From assembly GCA_937864235.1 (NCBI GenBank), contig CALMJI010000025.1, forward strand, positions 1 through 57,462: a stretch of DNA of 57,462 bases, read 5' to 3'. The notes beneath the pieces were generated by a model that was not told the origin of the DNA, made no database searches, and was given only the letters and a program-made list of their open reading frames with translations. Below are positions 48,663 through 57,448 of this stretch, in pieces. The first letter of the stretch is position 1; every line of letters starts with the position of its first letter. The DNA comes from an uncultured bacterium. Its GTDB lineage: Bacteria; Patescibacteriota; Minisyncoccia; SW-4-49-11. The translations under genes and the position numbers were made by a program.

Positions 48663-50015
48663 TTATATCATATCTTTGGTAATTTTCCAGACATCTCCAG
48701 CCCCCATAGTGATGATAATATTATTATCCCCTGATATAAGGGATAGATCCTGTTTTAAGTCATTTGAGTTTGTATAGATTTTAGCATTAGTGTTATCAAT
48801 ATAATTTACAATATCATTACTAGTGATAGCACCCTCTACCTCTCTAGCTGAGGCATAGATTGGGAGTAAATAAATATGATCAGCTTTAGATAGCGCCTGT
48901 CCAAATTCCTTCAATAGCATTTCTGTCCTACTGAAAGTATGTGGCTGAAATACACAATGTATGGTTTTCTCGGGGTATTGTTCTCTTAGGGCTTGAATTC
49001 CTGCCATAATTTCAGTTGGGTGATGAGCATAGTCATCAATAATAACAACTCCTTTAGAAGTTACTCCTTTATATTCTAATCGTCTCTGAGTCCCTCTAAA
49101 ACCTGACATTGCCTCAATGCTAGAATTAATATCAAAACCCAAATCATATAATAATCCAAGACAAGCAAGAGCATTGAGTCTATTATGCTTACCTGCAATA
49201 GCTAGATTTAATTGATTATATTGCCTCCCCTCTACTATCACAATATTATTCTCATCAAGAGTAATATTATTATCTATATTAAGGCCAAATTTTAGTATTT
49301 TTCTTGTCTTATCTTGTATATTAAGCAAAATATACTTAGCTATATTCTCATCATCTCCATTGACTATTAAGGGCTTGTCTAAAGGTAGCTTATCAATAGC
49401 ATTAATGAAGGCCTGATAATAGCGATCTGGAGTTGTAAAAAAATCTGGATGATCATAATCTACATTCAATATAATCAAACCTCCCATATCAATATCTAGA
49501 AAATGATTCTGATACTCATCAGCCTCTACTACCAAATATTGCGAATTATTATCCCCGATTCTAGCATTACCTCCAAATTGAGGCACCACACTACCAATAA
49601 CACCAAATGGATTCTGAGATAATTCTTGCAAAGTATAAGTCAAAAGGGCTGAAGTAGTAGTTTTTCCATGAGAACCAGCCACTCCTAAAGTTGTATCAAA
49701 ACTCTTAGCAATATTACCTAGAGCTTGACTATAGGTCAGAAGGGGGATATTTCTATTCATAACTTCAATCACCTCTGGATTAGTAGGATTTTTATCCTCT
49801 ATATAATAAGCTCCTGAGACTACTGCATAGTCAATATTGTCAGGAATATTGCTAGACTCAAATGGAGTGAAAACTTTAATATTAGATTGAGACAAGACTT
49901 TGTCAGTCATAAAAGCTTCATTTACATCACTTCCCATAACCTCAAAGCCTCTAGCTTGCATAACTTGAGCTAATGCTGTCATACCCACTCCCTTAATCCC
50001 GATAAAATATACCAT
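48663..50015 (-). CDS. murC: UDP-N-acetylmuramate-L-alanine ligase
   Basis: 450 residues. Mur ligase attaching L-Ala to UDP-MurNAc. N-terminal 'FIGIKGVGMTALAQVMQARG', ATP loop 'GVAGSHGKTTTSALLT', 'VVEADEYQNHFLDI', 'NVDYDHPDFF' and 'DDYAHHPTEIMAGIQALRE'. All three Mur domains are present. It starts 3 bases after murG, as in many CPR wall clusters. Confidence 0.95.
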   Translation of the reverse strand: MVYFIGIKGVGMTALAQVMQARGFEVMGSDVNEAFMTDKVLSQSNIKVFTPFESSNIPDNIDYAVVSGAYYIEDKNPTNPEVIEVMNRNIPLLTYSQALGNIAKSFDTTLGVAGSHGKTTTSALLTYTLQELSQNPFGVIGSVVPQFGGNARIGDNNSQYLVVEADEYQNHFLDIDMGGLIILNVDYDHPDFFTTPDRYYQAFINAIDKLPLDKPLIVNGDDENIAKYILLNIQDKTRKILKFGLNIDNNITLDENNIVIVEGRQYNQLNLAIAGKHNRLNALACLGLLYDLGFDINSSIEAMSGFRGTQRRLEYKGVTSKGVVIIDDYAHHPTEIMAGIQALREQYPEKTIHCVFQPHTFSRTEMLLKEFGQALSKADHIYLLPIYASAREVEGAITSNDIVNYIDNTNAKIYTNSNDLKQDLSLISGDNNIIITMGAGDVWKITKDMI

Positions 50016-50018
50016 AAA

Positions 50019-51125
50019 TTAGTGACTTAAATTGAATAACTCTTCTGCAATCCTTGCAGCAGCATCTGGAGTGGCAAACTGCACTGTTTGCTCCGACATA
50101 GTCTGCATTATATCTGGTTGTTTTAATAATTCATTAATTTTTTTTAGCACTATATGGGGAGTAAAGTTTGGCTCTTCCAAAACAATACTAGCTCCAATTT
50201 TTGCCATTTCATAGGCATTAGACCTTTGTTGTCCAGCGTCAACTGTAATTGGAACCAGAATACTTGGCTTATGAGTAAGACAAATATCCATAATACTAGA
50301 AGCTCCTGCTCTTGACACTACCAAATCAGCTGCTGCATAAGCATGTTTCATCTCAATATCCAAAAATCCAGCATAATGATACAATCTATCCTGATAAACC
50401 TCCAATGACCTTGCAACACTTCTAGCCTCATCCATATTATTTTTGCCAACAATATGAATAATTTCTACTAATTCCAAGAGTTCTGGTAGAATTTTCCAAA
50501 TTACTTCATTAATAATTTTAGCTCCTTGACTACCACCTACTATCAATAAAATAGGCTTTTCAAAGGTTAGCTCAAAAATTTTTCCCGCCTCATCTTTGGT
50601 CCCTTCTGCAATATCTGGATGAGTCATATTCCCTACTATGCTAGTTTTTTTCTGACCAAAAACTTTAGCTACATTAGGAAATCCCACAGCCACCACACTA
50701 GCAAACTTCCCTAAAAACTTATTAGCAAGTCCCGGAATAGAATCAGATTCATGAATTAAAGTAGGGATTTGGTAAACCCAAGAAACTAATACTCCTGGGA
50801 CACTTGCATAACCACCTTTACCAAAAGTAACATCAGGCATAAATTTCCAGATATACCATTGAGCTTGAATTATACCCCAAAAACCCCGGAATATATCAAA
50901 AAAATTATCAATAGAAAAATATCTTCTTATTTTACCCGCATAAACCTCTTTATAAGGGATATGATGAGAATTTAATAATTCTTTGGCCACTTCATCTAAT
51001 TGACCTACAAGTAAAAATTCTAACCCTACCTTTTGTACTTGAGCTAATTTTTCTAATTCTTCTTTGACGGCAATAACTGGTAAAATATGCCCCCCAGTTC
51101 CACCACTTGCAAATAATATCTTCAT
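50019..51125 (-). CDS. murG: UDP-GlcNAc--undecaprenyl-pyrophosphoryl-MurNAc-pentapeptide transferase
   Basis: 368 residues. Makes lipid II from lipid I at the inner membrane face. 'FASGGTGGHILPVIAVKEEL', 'GKGGYASVPGVLVSWVYQIP' and the UDP-GlcNAc site 'DLVVSRAGASSIMDICLTHK' with 'PITVDAGQQRSNAYEMAKIG' (GGHQ-type loop). The usual N-terminal Gly-rich loops are intact. First gene of the murG-murC-uppS-manC-mltG run, preceded by the repeat-rich gap. Confidence 0.95.
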   Translation of the reverse strand: MKILFASGGTGGHILPVIAVKEELEKLAQVQKVGLEFLLVGQLDEVAKELLNSHHIPYKEVYAGKIRRYFSIDNFFDIFRGFWGIIQAQWYIWKFMPDVTFGKGGYASVPGVLVSWVYQIPTLIHESDSIPGLANKFLGKFASVVAVGFPNVAKVFGQKKTSIVGNMTHPDIAEGTKDEAGKIFELTFEKPILLIVGGSQGAKIINEVIWKILPELLELVEIIHIVGKNNMDEARSVARSLEVYQDRLYHYAGFLDIEMKHAYAAADLVVSRAGASSIMDICLTHKPSILVPITVDAGQQRSNAYEMAKIGASIVLEEPNFTPHIVLKKINELLKQPDIMQTMSEQTVQFATPDAAARIAEELFNLSH

Positions 51126-51268
51126 ATATATTTTATCTAATATATAATATTGTACCCAAGATTATGTATTTGGTCAAATATTTGTATGAGATGAGGTTAT
51201 AGTATAAAAATATATAAATTGTCCCCTTGGGGGAGCTTTAAGTCCCTCCTATATTTATTTAGGAGGTG

Positions 51269-51296
51269 GGTGGCACCGTAGGTGACGGAGGAGGAC
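51269..51296 (-). repeat. 28-base dispersed repeat, inverted copy of 673-700
   Basis: Exact reverse complement of 673-700. It lies in the gap 51126-51427, which also holds GC-rich text from 51222 ('TCCCCTTGGGGGAGC', itself an inverted repeat) but no gene except the broken 3' end of the RAYT gene. Confidence 0.85.
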
Positions 51297-51310
51297 AGGA
51301 TACATAATAC

Positions 51311-51360
51311 GGGCGATTGAAAGGTTGAGTACATCCGCCTCGGGCGTGACGCCCCTACGA
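51311..51360 (-). repeat. Degenerate palindrome of the 'GTAGGGGCG' family, downstream of RAYT
   Basis: On the minus strand it opens 'TCGTAGGGGCGTCACGCCC' and ends 'CTTTCAATCGCCCG', so it looks like the 644-667 element with an insertion of about 25 bases between its arms. GGGCG/CGCCC (51342-51354) is a perfect small palindrome. Confidence 0.7.
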
Positions 51361-51367
51361 GTACAGC

Positions 51368-51871
51368 TCAATTATTATCAGGTTGTAGGCTATCTAATTC
51401 CCATCGTATAGGATTTTCATCAATATATTACCAAAATATATTATATTCTTTTTTATTCCTTATAATTCGGTCATAAAATGATTTTTGCCATATTGTCTTA
51501 TTAGTATTTACTTCTTCTCGTAGGGGCGACCTTATGTCGCCTGTATTTATCAATTCTCTCACCTCTTTGAAACAATATCTCTTAAAACTAGATATAATTT
51601 TAGAAATGCTAATAGTATTTTCTGAAATTAAAAAGTGTATATGATTAGGCATTACTATTTGTTTTTCTATATTGCAATCAAAGAATGTGGGAAGGCTTAT
51701 TATTCTATTTTCAATAATTTTACCTATTTTGTTTAATTGCATTTTCTCATTTTTAATTTTACCAAAATATTGTTTTTTATTATATGCACATATAGTAATA
51801 AAATAAACATATTCACCAAGATATAAGTTTTGGTCTAAACGAATTTTCTTTCTTTTAGGAATATTATTCAT
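51368..51871 (-). pseudogene. REP-associated tyrosine transposase (RAYT, IS200/Y1 type), with in-frame TAA
   Basis: The ORF of 147 residues (51428-51871) opens 'IPKRKKIRLDQNLYLGEYVY', followed by 'YFITICAYNKKQYFG', the HUH motif 'IVMPNHIHFLI' and the Tyr-bearing 'KTIWQKSFYDRIIRNKKEY'. It ends 'NIFW' at TAA 51428-51430, but the frame continues 'YIDENPIRWELDSLQPDNN' to TGA at 51368, exactly the conserved RAYT ending (..YI..NP..W..D). Full length would be 167 residues. A palindrome copy (51519-51541) lies inside the gene and encodes 'GDIRSPLREE', where other RAYTs have no such residues. Without the C-terminus it may be inactive. Confidence 0.85.
51519..51541 (+). repeat. Palindromic repeat inside the RAYT reading frame
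   Basis: 'CGTAGGGGCGACCTTATGTCG' contains GGCGAC-CTTAT-GTCGCC (51525-51541), the same element as at 644, 2526 and 51900. On the coding strand it gives 'GDIRSPLR' without shifting the frame. Confidence 0.85.
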
Positions 51872-51899
51872 AAGTTTAAATATTGATTTTTGTAACTTT

Positions 51900-51930
51900 A
51901 CGGGCGACTGAAAGGTCGCCCCTACGAAAA
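51900..51930 (-). repeat. Palindromic repeat immediately upstream of RAYT
   Basis: GGGCGAC-TGAAAG-GTCGCCC (51902-51921) followed by 'CTACGAAAA'; on the minus strand it begins 'TTTTCGTAGGGGCGACC'. It lies 28 bases from the RAYT start codon and 13 from the end of ligA, where RAYT/REP units usually have a flanking REP. Confidence 0.85.
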
Positions 51931-51943
51931 GACAATATAACTC

Positions 51944-53980
51944 CTATAATTCTCTCTCTGTAATAATCTTAATACCGAATTTTTTAGCCTTTTCTAATTT
52001 ACTACCCGCCTTTGCTCCCACTAATAGAATATCTGTCTGAGAGCTGACTTGAGAGACTACAATCCCACCTTCAGCTTCTATTTTAGCTTTCAATTCATCT
52101 CTAGTAAATTGCTCAAATGTTCCCGTAATACAAATAGTTTTATCAGCCCAAATGCCTTTCTTGGCTATTGGATAATCTATACTTATACCTGATTTTAATA
52201 ATTCCTTAATTATATGTAAATTATTAGTATTATATATATAATCCATAATAGAGCTAGCAACTTTCTCTCCAATATCTGGAATAGCTTGTAACTGTTCTAA
52301 ATTCGTAGTCAAGAATTCATCTAGACTTTGAAAATGCCTAGATAATTGTAAAGCCGTTTGATTACCAACCATTGGGATCCCTAAGGCTTGAATAAATCTT
52401 CTAAAAGTAATATTTTTAGAGTTCTGAATACTATTGAATAAATTCTGAGCCGATTTTTCTCCAAAACCAGCGGTAATTTTAATATCATCTAAGCTCAACT
52501 TGAATATATCATCAATATGTTGTATCAAATCAGCTTCTTGTAATTTTAATAAGATTTTCTTACTCAAACCTTCTATATTAAACCCTTCTTTTGAGACTGC
52601 ATAGGATAAATATTCAATATGGCGAGCGGGGCATCTAGTATTAGGGCAATATTGATTAACTTGTTCCTTAGCTTGAATCAAAGCAGTACCACATTCTGGA
52701 CAAATACTTGGATATTGATATTTCTCTTCAGAACCAATTCTAAGCTCTGGCAAAACCTTGACTATTTCTGGAATCACATCTCCGGCTCTTCTAATAATCA
52801 CAGTATCTCCAATCAAAAGTTCTAATCTCTCAATTTCATCTTGATTATGTAAGGTGGCTCTAGTCACAGTAACCCCATATACATTAACTGGCTTCATTAT
52901 AGCCACAGGAGTGACTTTACCGGTTCTGCCAACTTGTGAGATTATATCTATCACTTGAGTGGTCACCTCCTCAGCTGGGAATTTATAAGCAATCATAAAC
53001 CTTGGACCTTTACCAGTAAACCCCAATTGATTCTGCATATTCTTATCATTGACCTTTACTACCACTCCATCATAGGCAAAATCAATTCTCTCCCTCAAAT
53101 TCAAAATATGCTGATAGTATTCTTGTGCTTGCTTGATATTATCAACCAATTTATTCTCTCTGACAACTGGAAATCCTAAAGCCTCTAGAATCCAATATTC
53201 CTCCTGTTGAGTAGTCTGCCCTAAATCAGTAATTAGCCCCCAAGCAAAAAAACTAAGCCCCCTACTAGCCGTGATACTACTATCCAATTGCCTCAGAGAC
53301 CCAGCTGCCAAATTCCTAACATTGGCATACTCAGCTTGTCCTTGAGCTCTAAGATTTTGATTAATTAAATCTAATTGGGAATATCTAATATAAGCCTCTC
53401 CTCTAATTTCACAGTCACTCTGCCAAAGACTTTCAAATCTATTGGCTAAATTAATATCATAATTTTTAAGTTTATCCACAATTTGCTCTTTTGAATTTAA
53501 CTTAATTGGGATATCCTGAATAGTCTTGATATTATGAGTAATATTCTCGCCTTCCTGTCCATTACCTCTGGTTAAGCCTTGAGTTAATTGATAATTTGCA
53601 TATTTTATACTAACCGCCAAGCCATCTAATTTTAGCTCTACAAAGTATTGGAGAGTCTTCGCCTTATCCACAATCCCTCTATTACGATCTTCCCATTGCT
53701 GTAGTTCTGCCTCATCAAAGACATCATTTAGAGACATCATCGGGATAGTATGAGCTACTTTCTCAAATTCTGGTAGCACCTCACCTCCAACTCTCTGAGT
53801 AGGAGAATCCGGAGTGATAAGTTCTGGGTATTCAGCCTCTAATTGAGATAATTGATGCATCAGACTATCCAATACTCCTCCTGATATACTAGATATATCT
53901 TGAATATGATAATTAGACCTATGCTTTCTTATCTCTTGCCTTAATTTTTGTAGTCTATATTTAATCTCTTTTTTCTGCAT
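51944..53980 (-). CDS. ligA: NAD-dependent DNA ligase
   Basis: 678 residues from ATG 53980 ('MQKKEIKYRLQKLRQEIRKH'); the track start (53998) would overlap the pilin gene by 14 bases. Domains in order: Ia ('HTIPMMSLNDVFDEAELQQW'), adenylation with 'FVELKLDGLAVSIKY' (catalytic Lys), OB fold ('IAYKFPAEEVTTQVIDIISQ'), zinc finger with four Cys ('CPECG', 'CPNTRC'), HhH ('TAGFGEKSAQNLFNSIQ') and C-terminal BRCT ('TICITGTFEQFTRDELKAKI'). All expected parts are present. Length typical. Confidence 0.96.
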   Translation of the reverse strand: MQKKEIKYRLQKLRQEIRKHRSNYHIQDISSISGGVLDSLMHQLSQLEAEYPELITPDSPTQRVGGEVLPEFEKVAHTIPMMSLNDVFDEAELQQWEDRNRGIVDKAKTLQYFVELKLDGLAVSIKYANYQLTQGLTRGNGQEGENITHNIKTIQDIPIKLNSKEQIVDKLKNYDINLANRFESLWQSDCEIRGEAYIRYSQLDLINQNLRAQGQAEYANVRNLAAGSLRQLDSSITASRGLSFFAWGLITDLGQTTQQEEYWILEALGFPVVRENKLVDNIKQAQEYYQHILNLRERIDFAYDGVVVKVNDKNMQNQLGFTGKGPRFMIAYKFPAEEVTTQVIDIISQVGRTGKVTPVAIMKPVNVYGVTVTRATLHNQDEIERLELLIGDTVIIRRAGDVIPEIVKVLPELRIGSEEKYQYPSICPECGTALIQAKEQVNQYCPNTRCPARHIEYLSYAVSKEGFNIEGLSKKILLKLQEADLIQHIDDIFKLSLDDIKITAGFGEKSAQNLFNSIQNSKNITFRRFIQALGIPMVGNQTALQLSRHFQSLDEFLTTNLEQLQAIPDIGEKVASSIMDYIYNTNNLHIIKELLKSGISIDYPIAKKGIWADKTICITGTFEQFTRDELKAKIEAEGGIVVSQVSSQTDILLVGAKAGSKLEKAKKFGIKIITEREL

Positions 53981-53984
53981 ATAA

Positions 53985-54404
53985 TTAATAAGGCGCAAAC
54001 TCTTCTTCTAAAGCTCTTTCTATTGTAAAACCGTCCCTATTAACCCGACCTGTAGATTTGATTCTAGCTGGAGTGGAACCACTTTTTGGTATGAATTCAA
54101 CTTGATATTGTATACCTAAAGTACTATCTAATTCTGCCCATCCACTATTAGGCCAGTTTTTTTTACTACTATTAGTTATATCAATATTACTACCAGTAGG
54201 CTTAGTAAACTCATACAACCAAGCATCAATACCAGTTTTAGCTGCTTGTATAGCCTGTTGAGACATTAGATTTTCTCTAGAAATCTTAGATTCTACTGTG
54301 ATTTTTTGAGCAATAGGAGCTAATAATATTAGTAGAATACTACAAGCTAATAAGGTTGCTAATAGACTAATATCTCCTTTTTTAGATTTATATTTTATAT
54401 TCAT
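53985..54404 (-). CDS. PilX/GspK-like minor prepilin candidate
   Basis: 139 residues. A prepilin-like N-terminus 'YKSKKGDISLLATLLACSIL' with a hydrophobic helix and no Glu at +5 after the Gly, as in GspK/PilX types. Then 'ESKISRENLMSQQAIQAAKT' and a beta-rich tail. Part of a five-gene prepilin/PilD unit. The call depends on position and the N-terminal pattern. Confidence 0.6.
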   Translation of the reverse strand: MNIKYKSKKGDISLLATLLACSILLILLAPIAQKITVESKISRENLMSQQAIQAAKTGIDAWLYEFTKPTGSNIDITNSSKKNWPNSGWAELDSTLGIQYQVEFIPKSGSTPARIKSTGRVNRDGFTIERALEEEFAPY

Positions 54405-54415
54405 ATTATATTAAT

Positions 54416-55555
54416 TTAATTAATACCAAATCTACCTTTAGTAACATTATAATTATACTCTACTTCCTCAGGATTCAAAGCTCTATTGTACACTAAAGCT
54501 TGAGATATATTAGCTCTAGTCCAGAAATTAGCACCTGTCACTGGTAAACCACCCAACCATAATTGATCAGACTGCTGATTTACAATTCCACCAGTAAAAT
54601 TAACTTGAGATCTCAAGCTACCATTTAAATATAATTTAGATGTCGATCCATCATATGTGATACATAAGTGATTCCATTTATTATACAAAGTATCTGTAAA
54701 TGAGAATGAAGACCTAGGTTCACTCCCTCCACTAACATTTCTTAAATATGAAACTAGACTATTCCCAGGACTAAACTTCATAATCATGGCAGCATATTCT
54801 CCATGCCAGAAAAATCTAGTATCTTTATCTTTGTTCCAATCATCAATATTTATCCATAAAGATGCAGAATAATTAGTTGATCCACTTATTGTAGGTACTT
54901 GAGTATTAAAATAACCATTATTAGTCCCATCAAATCTAAAGTAACCTCCATCATTTTTGGAATGAGTAACTCCAATACGGATAATACCAGTAGTCGTAGG
55001 GGCTGGATTAACTAAACTAACCCACCTATCCCCACTAGTCCCTGAATAACTATTTCTATTACCCGCATCTAAATGTACTGTGAGCCCATCTGTAATTACT
55101 GGCTTATCATTGACTGGATTAATACTAGTCTGCATAGTTACAGAGTCTTTATTGTCTAATGATTTGGCATCTATTGATACTGTTACTAGTTTTGATAGAT
55201 TAGGTTTATCTGTAACTATAAAGTTTAGCTTTTCAACATTGAATATAGTGTTATCAGTAAAATCAACATTGTTTCTTTTTATAGTATTCCCTTCCAATTT
55301 ATATGTCACAAAACCTCCTTCCTGATCTTTGAATTTTAATTCTCCAGCATCGTTTACATATACATTAGAAGAAGTTTTTAATTCCTTCTCCATTTTATTG
55401 ATTACAAATTGGAGATTATCTCGCATATTATCTGGAATTTGAGATTCTCTTTGGTATTTGATAATACCAGCTACGGGTTGGGAAATAGTCAACATAATAA
55501 TAGACAGTATTCCAACTACTACCATTAATTCTACTAAAGTAAATCCTTTTTTCAT
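54416..55555 (-). CDS. Prepilin-like protein fused to a LamG/concanavalin-type domain
   Basis: 379 residues. Class III signal 'MKKGFTLVELMVVVGILSII' (cleavage after Gly4, Glu at +5), a PilW-like region ('ISQPVAGIIKYQRESQIPD'), then from about residue 155 a LamG-like lectin fold: 'DGLTVHLDAGNRNSYSG', 'ASLWINIDDWN', 'KWNHLCITYDGSTSKLYLNG' and 'QALVYNRALNPEEVEYNYN'. A LamG domain on a pilus subunit suggests binding of a glycan or host surface at a pilus tip or along the fibre. Between PilX-like and PilV-like genes. Confidence 0.8.
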   Translation of the reverse strand: MKKGFTLVELMVVVGILSIIMLTISQPVAGIIKYQRESQIPDNMRDNLQFVINKMEKELKTSSNVYVNDAGELKFKDQEGGFVTYKLEGNTIKRNNVDFTDNTIFNVEKLNFIVTDKPNLSKLVTVSIDAKSLDNKDSVTMQTSINPVNDKPVITDGLTVHLDAGNRNSYSGTSGDRWVSLVNPAPTTTGIIRIGVTHSKNDGGYFRFDGTNNGYFNTQVPTISGSTNYSASLWINIDDWNKDKDTRFFWHGEYAAMIMKFSPGNSLVSYLRNVSGGSEPRSSFSFTDTLYNKWNHLCITYDGSTSKLYLNGSLRSQVNFTGGIVNQQSDQLWLGGLPVTGANFWTRANISQALVYNRALNPEEVEYNYNVTKGRFGIN

Positions 55556-55559
55556 ATTT

Positions 55560-56066
55560 TTAGTCTATTTTATATAATTCAATAGTGGCTTTATATACTC
55601 TTAATGCTCCTCCTTTGGGATTACGAACTACAACGGTGCTGGTAACTTTAGGGATAGTTGGGGGGCTTGCCGTAGGATCAACATTAGTGATTTCAACAAA
55701 TCTATGAAAAACTCTATTCCCCGTACCTGCTGTTGATAGTTCATAAGCTCCTGTTGAGTTTATATCTAAATCACAGCTATTACCAATACTCGTATCTGTA
55801 CAAGTGGATTCATTAGTAGTGTTAAAAATATAAGTAGTGTAATCTACCTGATACTTACCATTAGCTACAGCTCCATCTGTAGCATAAATTGCTCTAACTA
55901 TTTCCAAGCCTTCGGCCACAAGAAGATTGGCGGTATTATCATATTGTAAGAAAAATTTCGCCCTTATAATGCTTGTCTGTAAATTTAAAACTGATACTAA
56001 AGTTGTTGCCAATATAGTAATTGACACCAATGATCCGACTAATGTTGCTCCTTTTTGAGTTTTCAT
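55560..56066 (-). CDS. PilV/GspI-like minor prepilin candidate
   Basis: 168 residues. 'MKTQKGATLVGSLVSITIL' resembles a class III signal with Gly6 but lacks Glu at +5 (it reads Gly). It continues with 'TANLLVAEGLEIVRAIYATD', like the PilV/GspI region after the N-terminal helix. The rest is beta-rich with two Cys that could form a disulfide. The gene lies 4 bases from its neighbour. Confidence 0.65.
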   Translation of the reverse strand: MKTQKGATLVGSLVSITILATTLVSVLNLQTSIIRAKFFLQYDNTANLLVAEGLEIVRAIYATDGAVANGKYQVDYTTYIFNTTNESTCTDTSIGNSCDLDINSTGAYELSTAGTGNRVFHRFVEITNVDPTASPPTIPKVTSTVVVRNPKGGALRVYKATIELYKID

Positions 56067-56071
56067 ATTGA

Positions 56072-56551
56072 TTATTCTACCTTGATTAAGCCTGAGTTAG
56101 TGACGGTGATGGTTTTTGTAACTCCATCTAGAGATAATGTAACTGATTGATCTGATGATAATCTTTCTGCAAAAGGAATATTAAATGTGATAACTCTATT
56201 AGCGTTAATACTAGCATAATTAAGTGTAGTTGCTGTTCCATAGTTATTTTCCCCACTACAAGATGTAGTACCTGTTTGATAAATAGGTTGTATTTTTCTA
56301 TCACTCGTAGAGGAGGTAATCTTCACTCCTATAGCACAAAGTGTAGAACCAGTTGCAATTCCAGTCTCACTCCTAGATGGTGCTAGAGCTGAGTTTTGGG
56401 CTTTCCTGAGAGCTTGCATTACCTTAGCTACATCCTCTTCTAATCTAGCCCTTTGTCTAGAGGCTACAAAGGCTTGTATACCTATCCCTGATAGTATACC
56501 AATTATGGCTATTGATACTAATATCTCGGTTAATGAGAATCCTTTTTTCAT
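56072..56551 (-). CDS. GspH/FimT-like prepilin
   Basis: 159 residues. 'MKKGFSLTEILVSIAIIGIL' is a perfect prepilin signal (cleavage after Gly4, Glu at +5). A helical stalk ('QAFVASRQRARLEEDVAKVM') is followed by a GspH-like beta domain containing 'CAIGVKI' and a second Cys. It is 2 bases downstream of the pilD gene. Confidence 0.78.
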   Translation of the reverse strand: MKKGFSLTEILVSIAIIGILSGIGIQAFVASRQRARLEEDVAKVMQALRKAQNSALAPSRSETGIATGSTLCAIGVKITSSTSDRKIQPIYQTGTTSCSGENNYGTATTLNYASINANRVITFNIPFAERLSSDQSVTLSLDGVTKTITVTNSGLIKVE

Positions 56552-56553
56552 AT

Positions 56554-57375
56554 TTATATATTAGGTATAATTAAATAATACCATATATTAACATTTGGTA
56601 CAAGTTTTATTGTGATTAGGGTAAATATTATTAAGAATGACAAGATTATACTTGGCCCAAAGGCAATCTTTTGTTTGAGAGAAGAGTTATGATTGATAAT
56701 CATTAAACTCACCCCCCAAATTGTGCCAATGATAAAAGACCCAAAGAAAAACGGGATAGCCCACATTAAGGGGATAAATAATCCAAGTCCTAAGAATAAT
56801 TCTACATCTCCCCAACCTATACCTTGCTTTTTGGTAATAAAATATAAAAACCAAGTGACAAAAGTACAGGCAAGAGCCGTAATCAGAGAATCTGGGATTA
56901 TCCTTGTACTATAATATTCTATCCCAAAATATATCAATCCCAAAATTTGTATAGTTCTTAGCTGAATTGTTGGGATTAATTGATACTGAAAATCATAGAC
57001 AAAGACAATGATTAGTTGAGTAATAAGAGTTAAGATAATTATAATTTCTAGAATTTGTAGCCAAGTCAAATTATATATAGACATTATATCTGGGATAATA
57101 AAATATATATAAGCAGTAAAAAGAGTGGCCGTAATTAATTCTACCAAAGGATATTGAATAGACAGAGACTTCTGGCAATTGAGACATCTCCCTCTCTGAA
57201 TTAAATAAGATACAACAGGAATTAGCTCATACCAAGCTAGCTTGTGCTGACAAGACATACATTCTGACCTACCATCCCAAAATTTTTTCTCGGTAGTCAT
57301 ACGGAATAATACCACATTCAGGAAACTTCCAATTCCAAGTCCTAAGATAAAGATTATAATCAGAACATATAGCAT
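56554..57375 (-). CDS. pilD: Prepilin peptidase (type IV leader peptidase)
   Basis: 273 residues. Polytopic aspartyl protease that cuts and N-methylates prepilins. N-terminal 'GLGIGSFLNVVLFRM', the zinc-binding CxxC pairs 'SECMSCQHKLAWYELIPVVS' and 'GRCLNCQKSLSIQYPLVE', and both catalytic Asp: one in 'VFVYDFQYQLIPT', the other in 'GWGDVELFLGLGL'. The first gene of the pilin unit, so it processes its own downstream products. Assembly ATPases PilB/PilT and PilC are outside the window. Confidence 0.93.
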   Translation of the reverse strand: MLYVLIIIFILGLGIGSFLNVVLFRMTTEKKFWDGRSECMSCQHKLAWYELIPVVSYLIQRGRCLNCQKSLSIQYPLVELITATLFTAYIYFIIPDIMSIYNLTWLQILEIIIILTLITQLIIVFVYDFQYQLIPTIQLRTIQILGLIYFGIEYYSTRIIPDSLITALACTFVTWFLYFITKKQGIGWGDVELFLGLGLFIPLMWAIPFFFGSFIIGTIWGVSLMIINHNSSLKQKIAFGPSIILSFLIIFTLITIKLVPNVNIWYYLIIPNI

Positions 57376-57418
57376 AAAAACTTAAACAAAATTTATATTT
57401 AATTCCAGTGAATTTGAT

Positions 57419-57448
57419 AGATAAGAGAAATTTAATTCTCTCTTATCT
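57419..57448. other. Perfect 10-bp inverted repeat upstream of pilD
   Basis: 'AGATAAGAGA' and 'TCTCTTATCT' are separated by 10 bases. No T-run follows on either strand, so it may be an operator-like site or the end of a terminator whose gene lies beyond the window. Confidence 0.5.

Noticed and set aside
51126-51427. CRISPR-like array suggested by several repeats near 51.3 kb
   Set aside because: The repeats differ in sequence and orientation, spacing is irregular and no cas gene is present.
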